64,000 nucleotides of DNA. It comes from Klebsormidium nitens. Lineage: Eukaryota; Streptophyta; Klebsormidiophyceae; Klebsormidiales; Klebsormidiaceae. Positions 12,106 to 24,143 of the stretch are shown piece after piece. Below the pieces are notes generated by a model, which did no database searches, had not been told where the DNA came from, and saw nothing but the letters and a program-made list of their open reading frames with translations. The DNA lies in assembly GCA_000708835.1 (NCBI GenBank), contig DF237091.1, positions 62,001-126,000 on the forward strand. The letters run 5' to 3'. The translations under genes were made by a program, and so were the position numbers. Position 1 is the stretch's first letter, and each line of letters opens with the position of its first letter.

Positions 12106-14209
12106 GGCCCGCGTGTCAACAGTTGTTCCGCTTGACGAGGGTCTGATTGCGCGCACGCGGCCGCGGTTAGACCTAGCATATAGTGGCTCAGCTCTCTCTG
12201 TATCCACCACTCGCGCCAGGATTGCTTCAGAGCCACTCGCGCCGGAATTGCTTAGATAGCTGACACGTGTGCAACGGTTGACCTCACCGTCATTATCACC
12301 AGAATTGGACTTATAGCTCAGTGACATTTGCGTCGGACTTGACTCAGCTGAGTAGTGCCTTTGACTCGTAGCTCATCACTTTTCAAGTTGCAAGTTCACC
12401 TCTGCTAGCTTCCTGGCTCAAGAATACTGGCACCCGGAACTGTGGGCTTGGGAGCTGACATTAGCGGACAAGCATTGGACAAGTGTGGAGGGCAACCTCG
12501 ATTGTAAGTCCGATGAGCTGCCAGGGGACTGGCCTGCTTTGTCTTCCATCCACGGGTGGTGACCGAAGTGACTCAAGTCCAGGCATGGCAACGTACGTGG
12601 TGTGTGCTTGTAATTGCCTCTGTCGTGGCACATATGGCTATCCCTTTGCATAGCACTGAGTCAATTGTGGACCATTGAATGGCATGGTCAATCAAAGTAC
12701 ATGGATGGCCCCAAGAGTAAGCGGGGCGGGTAGAGTTCAAAATTATTTGTTGCGACGTCATGTCGAACTCGGAAAGCCATGGATAAGCGCCGGAGCCATC
12801 ATAGGCCGGGCTTTAGCCGGGCTTATAGGCCAAGCATGCGTCTAGCCGGAAACACCTGAGATCCGGCAGACGGTAGCGACGTTGCGCACGGTATCCCTGT
12901 CATGCAAGGGCGTGAGACTTGCGACGCCTTTGCGAATGTTCGCGTCATCATAAGGGCGCATCGGAAGAGGTGGAATGAATTTTGATCGCTTGACTCGGCC
13001 GCATCTGGCTCTGCCCGCACAACTTACCTTGCGAGCTCATCAGCATTGTTGTCGGCCATTGCCCAATTCGTGACCCGAAGGGATCATTATATACTGTCCC
13101 TGTAGCATTATATATAGCTGTACCGTGCATGAGCCGGCCGGTTGCCTGGGCCCTGGGGTATTCATATGCATCTTCCTTCGACTGGGGCCCCAATTAAAAG
13201 TGCACATATCTAGCTAGCTCCCGTAGCTTTATTGACTACCGTACACAGTCAATGAACTATATCAAAGGTGCAAGTTTTATACCATCTTTTTGGAGATTAA
13301 ATCTAATGGTCAACCAGCACTGGCGCACCTTTAACTCAATGGACACCAGGAACGAAGAGCCTGCCGCTGCTTGAAGGCTAATATTCACGCATGGCTATCG
13401 CCAGTGCCTACTAAGGGACTCATGCTATTTGTCAAAGAATTCACGCACTATCTTGAATTAAGTGAGGAAGCTCTGTTTCATATTTCTTGGGACCATAACA
13501 ATCTGTAAAGTTCTGAGCATTTGACTTTGATCAAGAAGCTACTTGAGCTGCTCTGAAGCTAGACCGTGAGCAAGCATGGTCAACAATGATTGGTATGACG
13601 CGTTTTGATTCCGCGTCTTATCCTTCCAACAACGCAATCTGAAGGACAAGACATGGGCGCGATTGTGCTTTCAAATCAACGGCACGACCAGAAATAAGAA
13701 AACCAGACTCGGTGTTCTGGTGATTGCGGGTAACAAGCTTCCTGCAAAGTCCTGGTCCTGTAAGATCTAGCTGTAAGTGAAGTCACAACTTGAAGTAATG
13801 GACAATTGAAAAGAGACTGAAGTTGCAGCAGGCTGTGGGCTAATAGAATCGTACCAAACACTTCATGACTCCAACGAGAACTAAGTCAAGCAGGACAAGC
13901 AGGTGGCTTACTTGTGGCTTAGCCCTTTAAGTTCTCAAAGTGGTCAGTGTGCCCTACTAAAGCAGCCCTCTAGTGTTACCGTGAGTGTGGCGTATGAATT
14001 TCTGAGCATTGGTCGCCTAAATGGGCTTCAACTGCAACTTAGACTCCTCAGGCTACCGTCTGATGCTACTATACAAGGCTCCTCGTTAAACATGACACAT
14101 GTGCCAATGACCCTATGAAATTCTGATTGTGCAACTCAACATCAGCATGTAACTCGCGGTTGCCTTGGCACTCTGACATACTTCTATACTTCCAGCAGAT
14201 AAACCATTC
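12106..14209. other. Intergenic, no gene seen
   Basis: This stretch lies between the SNF2 stop codon and the 3' end of the small reverse-strand ORF. All reading frames are short and none shows recognisable motifs or conserved composition. There are small local repeats such as the doubled GCCGGGCTT around 12808-12830. I see no RNA gene. Confidence 0.6.
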
Positions 14210-14827
14210 TTAGGACGAACTTTCCGTGCTCTTAAGATCCTTTGGTGAGTCACTATCATTGCCCATGCTTGGTTCTGCGCCCGTGTTCGAAGAAACTTGT
14301 GTATATTCAGGAAAGTCGTCAACTTTTGAAAGTTCAAGCTGCGGGCTAGACAATTCGCCAGACTGGATGGTGGGCTGAATGACAGGACTTGTATCATCTT
14401 TCAATCCTTCCTGCTGAGCTCCAAAATCAGAGCCTCCAATGTGATTGCCGATGCTTGGATCTGCGCCCGTGTTCGACAAATCCGGTGTATATTCAGTAAA
14501 GTCGTCATTCTTTGAAAGTTCAAGCTGCGGGCCAGACCAATCGCCAGACTGGTCGGTGGGCTGAATGACATGAGTTGCATCATCTTTCAATCCTTCCTGC
14601 TGGGTCCCAAAATCAGAGCCTCCAATTTGATCTGTTGTACCGATTTCCTTTCCTTTCCTGGTTGCGGGCTGTGGAGTCCCATTCACGTTCATGTCACAAC
14701 AAAGCCAGTCCACACACGTCATAATAAAGCCGCCTAAGCAGATGCAAGGAAGACAAACGCAGAGTCCCACGTACACACAAGAATGGAGGTCGTCAAGCAG
14801 CCTTCCGTCACCCTTGCCATTGCCCAT
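14210..14827 (-). CDS. Hypothetical cysteine-rich protein with a 62-residue tandem repeat
   Basis: A single-exon ORF of 205 residues with an ATG at 14827. Residues about 18-45 are hydrophobic and unusually cysteine-rich (seven Cys, including CVCLPCIC and CC), compatible with a membrane anchor or palmitoylated segment. Residues 68-129 and 130-191 are two tandem copies of one 62-residue unit, beginning IGGSDFG and ending around NTGA.PS.GN. The repeats are acidic, Ser/Thr/Pro-rich and probably disordered. No family is recognised. Its neighbours are intron-rich, so an intronless gene here may be young or a retrocopy. The conserved frame between repeat copies supports coding; expression is unproven. 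Confidence 0.55.
   Translation of the reverse strand: MGNGKGDGRLLDDLHSCVYVGLCVCLPCICLGGFIMTCVDWLCCDMNVNGTPQPATRKGKEIGTTDQIGGSDFGTQQEGLKDDATHVIQPTDQSGDWSGPQLELSKNDDFTEYTPDLSNTGADPSIGNHIGGSDFGAQQEGLKDDTSPVIQPTIQSGELSSPQLELSKVDDFPEYTQVSSNTGAEPSMGNDSDSPKDLKSTESSS
14255..14626 (-). repeat. Tandem 186-bp coding repeat, two copies
   Basis: Units 14441-14626 and 14255-14440 encode the duplicated 62-residue segment of the reverse-strand ORF. There are no indels between the units, so the reading frame is preserved. Differences are scattered substitutions. Confidence 0.9.
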
Positions 14828-15920
14828 GCTGCACTAACTTGAGACGTCCAGACACTTCAAAAGTTGAAATTGAGCGGCCTACCACCTGTCCTGCCGCTGC
14901 ACTGATATCAATATTAAGCTATCTACATCACTGTCAACAGACTTGATGCATGATGCATCATCTTTCACAGAACGCAGCTAGAACGCCGGGCTTGCCGCTT
15001 TCGTATTATATCACGCATACGGTAATCCAGACCTTATCGCCCGTCCGGGTTTTTCGCTCAGCCATTTTGCCGGGAGCCATCAGAAATTTTTCGAAGTCGA
15101 ATCACGTGGCAGGGAGATATCGCTGATATACCCCGCCGCCGAGGGGTATATCAGAAAACTCTAAGCAGGTTCGACGCCGATGCAGTGTTCGGACTAAGCG
15201 ATAAGCGAGTTATACCGTTCGAGCTCGTCGAAATCGAAGGTTTCTTGTCGACCTCGAGCTTGAAATCCCCCTCGGGGCTCCGCCCTCGGGTGGATATCAG
15301 CTCTCGTTCGACGCGAAACCATCGATATCGCCAAGCGATCTCATGGTATAACTACTACTTTAATCATATGCATATGTAATCCAGGATGTTCAAGATATCC
15401 AAGCTCTTGTGACGCCCGGCTTGGCGTTTCTAAGACTGGCACGTGGCAGGTTAAGCTGGGCCGTCTGATGGTCGAGGGTACTGCCGACGGTACCGTCAGT
15501 GAACTCGTCCCCCTAAGTTCGCCAAGTCGACGCCGACGATTCGATGGCCGGTATCGCAGAAAAAGGAGTACGCACCGCAGAGACTACAGTAGGTACCGTA
15601 GTTCCTTAACCAGAATTCGGGTTTAGGATACCCAAACGAAGAGCCTCCGAACTTCAAAACCATGCAGGCGCACCTGTCGCCACTGCCTGGCAGGACTCCT
15701 ACACTGCTACAGGCTACAGCACTGGGAACTAGGAACTCCTAGGCCCAGGGACTCCTACAGCGCAATATCAACGTCACTGATCAGTCTGATGCCCTGCAAC
15801 TCGCAAGAACAACCTGTGAGTGTCTGATGGAAATGCTACCTGTTGTTCAGGCTCGAGCGAGAATCTTGCAGTGCGCAGTCGCTTGAGCCTTGAAGGCCGC
15901 TTGAAGGGTTTCGCATCTGC
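14828..15920. other. Intergenic, TCGA-rich, no gene seen
   Basis: No supportable ORF. The middle part (about 14990-15600) is rich in TCGA, GGTACC-like and CGCC/CGGG motifs and contains a strong palindrome. It may be the remnant of a mobile element, but I see no terminal repeats or protein remnants to prove that. Confidence 0.5.
15123..15154. repeat. Perfect inverted repeat, 12-bp arms with 8-base loop
   Basis: The left arm at 15123-15134 (CTGATATACCCC) is exactly complementary to the right arm at 15143-15154. A GC-rich 8-base loop separates them. It lies in non-coding DNA about 770 bases upstream of the membrane protein ORF. Confidence 0.9.
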
Positions 15921-16631
15921 ATGGTTAGAGGAGTCAGCATGGCTGCTGCTCTACCTGTCTGGGTAGTACAGAAGGGCACCTACGAGTCTGCACGCGCGCG
16001 ATTGACCGACAAGACGTTTCTTGAGAGGGAGAGGGCTTTCATGAAATTGTATGTTGTTGTTTCCGGCCTGCTGACAGCTTCCACCTATGTGGCAGTCCTG
16101 AGCCCCCTAGTCAGCATTGACAACAATGCAGCTTTGGGTCCAGACGTAGCACAGACAGGCAAGCCCCTTTCTAGCAGCGTTCAGTTGTACTATTGGATTA
16201 GGGGGCTGAATGCAATCTCTTTCCTCCTCTCTGTATCATGTATTGTAGCATCTTTTAGCTACTGGACTTTCATCACAGTAACTCTAAGAGATGTTGATAC
16301 TATTGAAAGGATAATGCCAGAAGAGCATTGCATTACAATGTCAAGTGGGAACAAGTCACTACCGCTTGAGATTGTCTTGATTGCTAGCATCCTTCGAATG
16401 GCAACTAAGCTAAGCTTGATGCTATCCTTCACTTCCACAGTCACTGCTACAATCTGCTCAGTGATAGCGTTTGTAGATAGGGTGGCAGCAATTGCAACTC
16501 TTGCAGTGTGTCTGAGTATTTGTGCACTCACGGGAGCGCTTTTCTATTTGACATACGTCGTATCTGGAAGAGTGAAGGGGGAAGTTGGCAAGTTAGAAAA
16601 ACTACAAACTCGAAAAACAAACACCAAGTGA
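15921..16631 (+). CDS. Hypothetical four-pass membrane protein
   Basis: Intronless ORF of 236 residues starting at the ATG at 15921. A second in-frame Met at residue 7 is an alternative start. Four hydrophobic segments are visible at about residues 42-64, 97-119, 163-185 and 187-214. There is a basic N-terminal region (ARARLTDK) and a lysine-rich C-terminus (LEKLQTRKTNTK) suggesting both ends face the cytosol. The layout resembles small plant membrane proteins of unknown function, but no signature motif assigns a family. Long uninterrupted frame plus regular membrane spacing supports a real gene. Confidence 0.6.
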   Translation: MVRGVSMAAALPVWVVQKGTYESARARLTDKTFLERERAFMKLYVVVSGLLTASTYVAVLSPLVSIDNNAALGPDVAQTGKPLSSSVQLYYWIRGLNAISFLLSVSCIVASFSYWTFITVTLRDVDTIERIMPEEHCITMSSGNKSLPLEIVLIASILRMATKLSLMLSFTSTVTATICSVIAFVDRVAAIATLAVCLSICALTGALFYLTYVVSGRVKGEVGKLEKLQTRKTNTK

Positions 16632-18166
16632 TGTGAGGTTGCAGGCCATAATGTGCATTGCTATCTGCAGCTGTGGCACTGTCAACGATCGTGCTGAATG
16701 GATGGGCAATTTTTGTAGCTGAGTTGGCAGTCATAAGTAGGTATGAGTTCTGGGTTTTTGCCGCCATGCAGAGCAGGCTTCTTGTTGTTTGCCTTTGCTG
16801 CCAGGCTGCAGCTCGTCACACATGCTAACCACTTTTAGAACAAGCTCGATGATCATTTTTCCTACTTGCCATCGCCAACTCTTAAACCATATGGGCTTCA
16901 AAATTGGCGAGAAGAAGCACATGTGCCATGTGGCCAATTCAAAGTAAGAACCAAAATCGTGCAGCATGCCTGAAAAGAGTTGTGCACGCACCATCCTTGC
17001 ACTATCAAGCAACATCTCGAACGGTGTCGCTTCATTCTGTGAAACAAGCTTCTTTCTTGTTCAAACAAGCTCTATCGGAGCACCCATGGGTGTTTCCCGT
17101 TGGCTTTGACCGTTAAGCATTCCATTAGAAACCGCAAAAAAGAAGGCACGCCTATGTAGAAGGTTTGCTTCAAACCTCTGCATGAAAGACTCACAGGGTT
17201 TCTGGAACCACGTAAATTACAGGCTAGTGACATGCATTGCTAATCATCACGACTAGAAAGAAACTATCGTCTCGACGACATTTGTAAATCATGTGTTTCA
17301 GCCAAGTTGCCGGGGCACATTCCAGATCGCAAACTTGCCAAGACACCGCGTTCGCTGATCGGGTGCATGGACTGGAAGGGCACGTTCCGGCCAACATAGA
17401 TCCATGCATATCAAAGTATATTGCCATGGAAGCGGGCCGGGCCCATGGTCGAACCTATGGCCCTTCATGCAATGTCTCTATAGGATTTGTTGCATGTTAA
17501 GAACATCGCCCCGACAAGTATAGTATCGTTTCTGCGGGTACTCATGGTGTATCAATATTGGACAATCTTCACAATCCGCAAGCCAAGTGCCGTTGCCAGC
17601 TCACTAAGTCGAGTGTATAGTAGCTGAGCGCTCAGTCGACCAATTGTCCGTACGTACTGCGACACTTACGAGACTGGGTGGGCCAAAGCGTTCTGGCAAT
17701 AAGCATGCGAGCGATCAATTGCTCTTTGAGGGGACGTCCAATGACGTGACGTCATGCCCAATACTGGCAACTTCTGAGGGGACGGTACTATACGTGCAGA
17801 GGTTGGCGGCCCGAGCCGCCCAGCATTTAACCCGGGCCAGCAACCCGTTATTCAATAGGAGGCATATCTAGACCGGGCCTCGTATGAGTGGGCCTCATAT
17901 AATGTCTGCATATGCGCATAACTTGCGGCGTGAAACTTAAGAGACTGAGAGGACCATCTCAGACTTCCAATGGTCCATCCAATGTCACCATCAGTGGCTG
18001 CAGCAGGAGATCGAAAAATTGTTCATCATGCGAAGCTTGGCTATGGATCTTTATGTACATCTGATGAACCTGCTCTGCCTTCATTGACTGCATATACCTC
18101 ATGCTCATGTACATGACCTGCAAAGCCGGAAGTTAGCGTTTTTGTTGCTCAACTCGTAAACGCGAG
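16632..18166. other. Intergenic, no gene seen
   Basis: Non-coding stretch between the membrane protein stop and the ATG3 stop codon on the other strand. It must hold the 3' ends of both transcripts, since the genes converge. I see no other supported feature. Confidence 0.6.
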
Positions 18167-21100
18167 CTATGACTGTCTCTTTGACGGGCCCAAGTCGAAA
18201 TCAACGGTGTAGTCGTACTCGATTGTCGGGATCACAGAAGCGATGAATTTCAGGAAGATGAACAGGTACCTGACGGGCACAGCACGAAGACTCATCAGTC
18301 ATATAAACGATCTAAAAGCGCAAAGAAAAGTAACAAGGATAGCGATCAGAAGCGTGAGGCCTTCACACTTGCATGAAACGCAAAAGTACCGTCTTTGACG
18401 ACGTACAAAAACAAAGATCGATATGGATCGATATGCTTAATCAGAAGGCGAAGTCAAGTACTTTGGAGGTGGAGAGCAGGCAAGCCGTCAATGAACGCGT
18501 TGAAAGCTCCCAGCAGCTTTCAAGGAACCGACAGCTCTCAAGGGCACACCATTACAGAAAGCAAGCAACTCCGCACGACGCACAAGGGAACATCAACAGG
18601 GATTGGGCAGCACAAGACCGATAACATACACTTCCAAGAGCAGGGGGGACAATGGAACCTCATGGCTCAGCAGATCTTCGCGACTGGTGACGCAGTGCTT
18701 GGTCGGGCGAAGCATGAGACCGGGCATTCAAAACCGTGTCGATTTGCAAACCGCAAAGCACGACAGATGACCTTTCCAAACTCTTACTAAGGTACGACAT
18801 AAGAAAAGTCTCTTAGCAAAAGCTTTTCTTCGACTGACAACAGAATCATGCAGACTAACAAATATATTGGCCTTATCGAGGGTTACAAAAACGACTGCAA
18901 CGTAGCGAGCCACTCACTGGTCCACCCTGGGGTCCGCCCCTTTGGCACAGATGACGTCAAGAATTTTCTTCATGACGAGGCTGTGCTTGCAGGGGTGCAC
19001 CGACGCGTGCTTCCCGTGCAGGTGCGGGTGGTCCTCGATCGTCACCTGCAAGATGAACCGCATCGACGTCTCAAGTTCAGAGAGGTTCGCGAAAGCTATC
19101 AGAAGTTTAAGAATCGAAGTCAAAAGGCACCTGCAAAGGTACTCACGAACTTTGGTAGTCCTTTGAAAAACAAGGGGTTGGACGACTAGAAGGGTTTAGT
19201 GACATAACGTCTAGACAGAGATTCCAGCCCCTAATAAAGTAAGGACGAAAATAGACCTCTGCAGCTCGTGGCTTGGGCAATATCATACACTTCGGCAGCT
19301 CGTATGGAAAGTCTGAATCTACGGGCTTCAGGAGTGTTATGAGCTCTTCCTATATCAGAGAAAACCCTAGATCCAGATTTAGGCAGCAGATCTGGCCGGA
19401 TACTCGAATCTCTCCAAATGGAACGGTTGACCGAAGGACTGCCGACACATTTGCGGTCCCATGCAGACTCTGCTTCAGGAAGACAACAGAGTGGGCCTCA
19501 AGAATGCTTTCGTTGCCGCTCTGAATTCTCGAGTACCTCGATCTCTGCCGTTATGGTCTTGCAACTCTGCAATTTGGAGAGTTTTGGCGACTTGCGTGTC
19601 CGTTTTGTATCAAGAGCTCCGCTGATATCCCAGAAAAGTAGGCCAGAGGATCCAGAAGCGGGGAAGCACATTTCAGACACAGTTGAGCGCAAGAGCGGAC
19701 GACGCACCGTTTTCCTGGCGTGGTCTTGACTGACGTCTTGCAACACCTGCTCCGGATGGAGCGGCCGCTTCGCCTGCACAGGTTAACCGAAACCCCGGGT
19801 TAACAATGGGGACTCTGCGGGTAACCTTAGGAGTTACAACCGCAGAGTTGATCCTAGGTGATTAGGGACTGCCCGGGAGGGTCGAACGCTGAGCCTGAGT
19901 TCTACCGCAAGAGCGACGAGAGCATAAGCTATTTGACCAGATATAACCTGGGAGGATTGTAAAGTCTAGGCCGTTTGAAGACCTGGAATCGACGATTGGA
20001 CGGTCCAAGAACTGTGCTCAATCCCGAGATCCGAAGAGAATCAGGCCGCTAGATTTGAATAGGCGGGATGTAAAGCGAGGCTGGCTGACATCAACTTCAA
20101 CCGGATCCTCTGACAGGCGCTGGGTTGCTCAGAATGTGGCGCTCGTCTAGGGCACCCAATCTGGGCTCAGCTTACAAGCAACATACATTGGTCAGGAATG
20201 AGAACAGAAAATCCTGATGTAAGTTCAAATCTGGCTGAGCTAAGGGCTCTAGATCTGGTTACTACGAAAAGAAACAGGTTTTCTGCGTCTCTCCTCACGC
20301 AGTCTTTTTCCCTCCTTCAATCATTACCGTTTAAGGCTTTCCAACTGCCGCTCAGGTATTGACGACACAATCCGGTAAGAAGACGGGACGGTCCATAAGA
20401 GCGATTGGCCTTGGGTTCTGACCTCCATTTTTGAGTTATCAGGGTGACCCTCGGTGTCGGTTTGCTTACCTCATCATATCCGTATAACCAAACCCGAGGC
20501 GTCTGATAGTACTTGTCGTACCTGCGCATAACCAAAAACGTCAAAGGCCGCACCGACAGAACGAAGCCCCCCGGTACGGATCGGCTTCGTTCCAACTTCA
20601 ACATGAAGCTTGTTAAAAGCTTTGGGGAATCATGGGGAAGGCGAAGAATTGCGTATGGAGGGTCTCATGACGACAGCAAAAACAACTCAAAACCGCCTGC
20701 GCAATCGCTCAGAACTCGGAGAAAGCGGCGCTCCGCGGTTTGACGAAAGTGCGGCACACAGAAGCTGAGCCCAAGTCCTCACGTGATGCTTAGATCGTAG
20801 GTGCGCGTCCGGAGGATGTTCTCGTCGCCCGGCTCCTCGGCTCGCAAGTACGGGATCTGAAACGTCGCCTGCATTCGAACCAATCAACAAGTCATGGTCA
20901 GTCCTCCATGGTTAAAGTATAGTAAGTGCTGCAACTCTTCTGCCACACATGCCAGTAAGATCGGCCTGCAACTGAACAGAGGTAAAAGTAAAGACGGAAG
21001 AAACCGCTTCTTGAGCGAGATTCTGAAAGGCGATCGGTTGGCGTTCTGAACGCTCGGATTCATGATTAGGCGCAGGCGCAACAGGTGTCTGGCTCGGACT

Positions 21101-23528
21101 CCGCAAAATCATTCAAAGTTTCTGGCGCAACGGACCAGATCAATCTACACGATCTCTGTAAAAAGGCCTTCGCTTCGACCTTCGATGTCAAAGCCTACGT
21201 TTTTCTTTGCTGCAATCTCCGCAATTACGACAACACTCGAACATTCCACTGCTTCATAGTTTGTCTTGCAACGGAGCAGATCAAGTTCGTCCTACAAAGG
21301 ACACATTTCAAACTGAGGAGGCCTCGCTCCGAGCTTCGGAACAGCGACATCGCGAGTTCGTTTTGCTAAAATGATCGCGGTTTGGAGGCCTTCGCATGCG
21401 CAATTGGCTTCGAAGTTCTTTTTACAACGGTCCGAAAGAAAAGCTGAGTACGAGACGGCCTTACTTTCGACCTTGGAACTCAGATAATGCAGATTTTGAG
21501 TGACCCAACAAGGCGAAGTAGACAACGATCCCTTTCACAGCTCACCGCATCATCTTCAACGAGATTGTTGTCGTCCTGAAACTCGTCCATGTCGGGGACC
21601 TCATCCTCATCGTCCGCTTCTGCAGCGCCGCGAGACGGGCCCGCCTTGGCTTCCTCCTTCGGGGCCTCGGTCGACGGCCCCTCCATCGACGGGATCTCGC
21701 CCTCGTCTTGTCTGGTTTCTGAACAAACAACCGGAACGTTTCTAGCTGAGTACAGATCCCCCTGGTCAAAGTTACGTTGTCCGTGTGGTTTCTTAGACTG
21801 TAGGTGTGCATCATGGGAAACCTTTGTTGAGGTGTGATTCATTCTCAATCACTGAAAGAGCGCACTTCTTAGACGGAGATCACAAAGACGTCATTCCTTT
21901 CAAGGTGACGTCATCGTTGATCTTCAAGACCTGATCAAATCCCAGTAAATCCCTACTTCTGCTTTCCAAAGCTTGGCCCAGGTTTTACAAGCACAACAGC
22001 TCTTGCAATCCGACCGCAGTGTTCATGGTCGGCCTTTCTACGGCTAGTTTTTAAAAATTATATGGCCCCATTTAATCTCAAGAAGAAGAGCCTATGTTTG
22101 CATTTTCAGAGATCACAAACGCACCGTGAACAAAGTCACGCTTTTGAAAAGGCTCACACTTTTGCGAAGGCTCACCCCTTCAGAATAGCTCACCTGACGC
22201 TGCGCCGTGCGTGGCTAGCCAGCCCTCCTCGCCATCCTCTCCCATCATCTGCTCCGTCTCAGTGGAAGGGTCCTCTTCCATCGTATGCACCCGCTTGAAG
22301 CATGGGACTGCACGAAACCAGTTGTCAGGCCAAAAAGTCCAGTAAATGGTCACTGGAAACGGAAACGTTTCATTTGCACAGTCAATATTGTGTTGATTTG
22401 AACTGGATAGACTGTATTGCAGACCACATGCGAGCGAAGACTGTGGTTTGGTACTTCAACTACAGCCTGCTAGACGTGACAATCCTCAGAGCACAAACTA
22501 ATGAACTGATCACTCCATCAATCGACCGCAGCCTTGCAGACGGTGTAACCCCACGGTTACAAGTCCATAACACCGGATAATAAGCTACCTAAGAATCATG
22601 TTTCCCAAATGCTCGCAACAGACCAATGTAGAGCATGAGGAGGGCAAAGTAACTCAGGATCCCCCAAGCCCCTTCTGTATTGGACACAAACAAGCAAGTA
22701 ATAGACTTCAACCCCCCCCTCCCTCAGACACCCCGCACTTCAACCAGCAGAAACATGCGGACTCGACATCAGATCCCAGTCTTACCGTTGTGTGTAATAA
22801 GGAACTGCTTGTTTGGAGGTAAGTACGGCTTGCGCTTTTCAGGCTCGCCCGCATCCCTGCTCAGACAAGAAGATAGTAATTGGGTTTGTTTGCCTGGTTG
22901 TCTGCTCGATAACATCGTAGCCCTTCCGCTGATTAAAGTTTAAAACCTCCCACCAATCCGTCATGACCCAAGATCTCAATGCCAAAAAAGTTGACTAGCG
23001 CCAAACACAGATCACAAGGACGACACTGGGGACATGTATAATCTGGTCATAAGAAACCTTCGCTTGCACCAGCTTAGGGGGCTCAGGGGGCTTACTGTCT
23101 TTGAACAAGCACACCAACTCGGAACAAAGTGCAATCCTTCTTCGACCATTGATGTTGCAAAATCATAATCCGAAAATGCCCACAGTAAAGCGAATCAGCT
23201 CACAAGCAAACCATGTCTCCTCATTATTGCTAAGTACTCTATCCTATCTTGCAGAACTTCTTACAAGTAGGGAACACATCAGAGCTACCCAGAGGATCTT
23301 TGAGACACAAAAGCTCCAGGATCATGTGATCGGTTACGCATTCCCCTGAAATAAATCAGCATCTTACCATAGCCATGTTGGGCACTTGTTCACAAGGTTG
23401 TCGCCAGCCTCTACAAACTCTTCTGGCGTCAGCACGCCCTTGCTCCTGAAAGCAGACACCGTCCTGGGAGGGGTGACCGACTCGTATACTCCCACCCAGG
23501 TATCGTGCAGCTTCTGTTTGAGAGACAT
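18167..23528 (-). CDS. ATG3: Autophagy-related protein 3 (ATG8-conjugating E2-like enzyme)
   Basis: E2-like enzyme that takes ATG8 from ATG7 and passes it to phosphatidylethanolamine, with help from ATG12-ATG5, during autophagosome formation. Nine exons on the reverse strand: 23528-23368, 22856-22786, 22307-22194, 21718-21546, 20868-20783, 20521-20470, 19773-19708, 19045-18918, 18269-18167. All phases agree and give 317 residues, close to the roughly 313 of land plants. The N-terminus contains RTVSAFRSKGVLTPEEFV and NKCPTW. Exon 4 holds the acidic flexible region (DEDEVPDMDEF). The core has YDKYYQTPRVWLYGYDE. The catalytic cysteine is Cys260 in HASVHPCKH. The end has SVIPTIEYDYTVDFDLG. It diverges from RPS2 across 615 bases. 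Confidence 0.96.
22136..22195 (-). repeat. Repeated donor-like motif downstream of ATG3 exon 3
   Basis: On the reverse strand the true donor (GTGAGC after 22194) is followed by two more GTGAGCC copies about 18-20 bases apart, embedded in similar AAAAG/CTTTT context. Read through from the exon, the frame stops at once (TGA), so use of the later sites would truncate the protein. Confidence 0.65.
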
Positions 23529-24143
23529 CTTGCGTGCCGCAACTTGTACTTTCCAATTCCTGAACGGCGTATTTCTTTGTGGGAAGATGTTTAATTTCAG
23601 GAGAAAATGTAAGTTACAGAATGACAAGGACACTCATCATCCTTTTGACAACCAAGCTGCCAGTACTCGGGCGATCGACCAATCTCAATGGCGCCCCTTC
23701 AACCTGTGCTTGCCCCTCGGGAACTTGGCAATGGAAGCTGAATCGCTGTCGAAGACGACAGTCCCTAATTGCCTTGCCTGGTCACGTGCTTCAAGTTGTT
23801 GCTCTCTTTCCCTCTAGAGCGAAACCCTGGCCCTGACCCTGGCCCTGAGACGAAAGAACCGGGAGTGCCGTAGTCGGTGTTACCGTAACTTGGTTGATAA
23901 CCCTTAGGCTTGGATCACGGGTCCTACAGTCCTTTGCAGGAGGCTTCAACTCAGCAACTAATTCCGGGTTAAGTCACTACCGTCAAGTTGCTGGTCGGGG
24001 GTACCTTTCCCGGGCTTGCCATTCCTGGAGCGCCACGCAAAAGCAGCTCTCGCAGAGCAATCTCTCCCTCTTTCAGGCTGGGCTCCTTGGCAGCCAGTCC
24101 TTGTGCAAGAGGCGCTTCTGCAGGGGGCTCTCAGGTTGCAATC
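23529..24143. promoter_or_regulatory. Divergent ATG3/RPS2 promoter region
   Basis: 615 bases lie between the start codons of two divergent genes, so both promoters and 5' leaders must be here. A CCCTGGCCCTGA tandem motif occurs at about 23824-23850. A pyrimidine-rich CTCTCCCTCTTTC stretch at 24061-24075 could serve as the oligopyrimidine leader usual for ribosomal protein mRNAs. No TATA box is clear. Confidence 0.5.
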
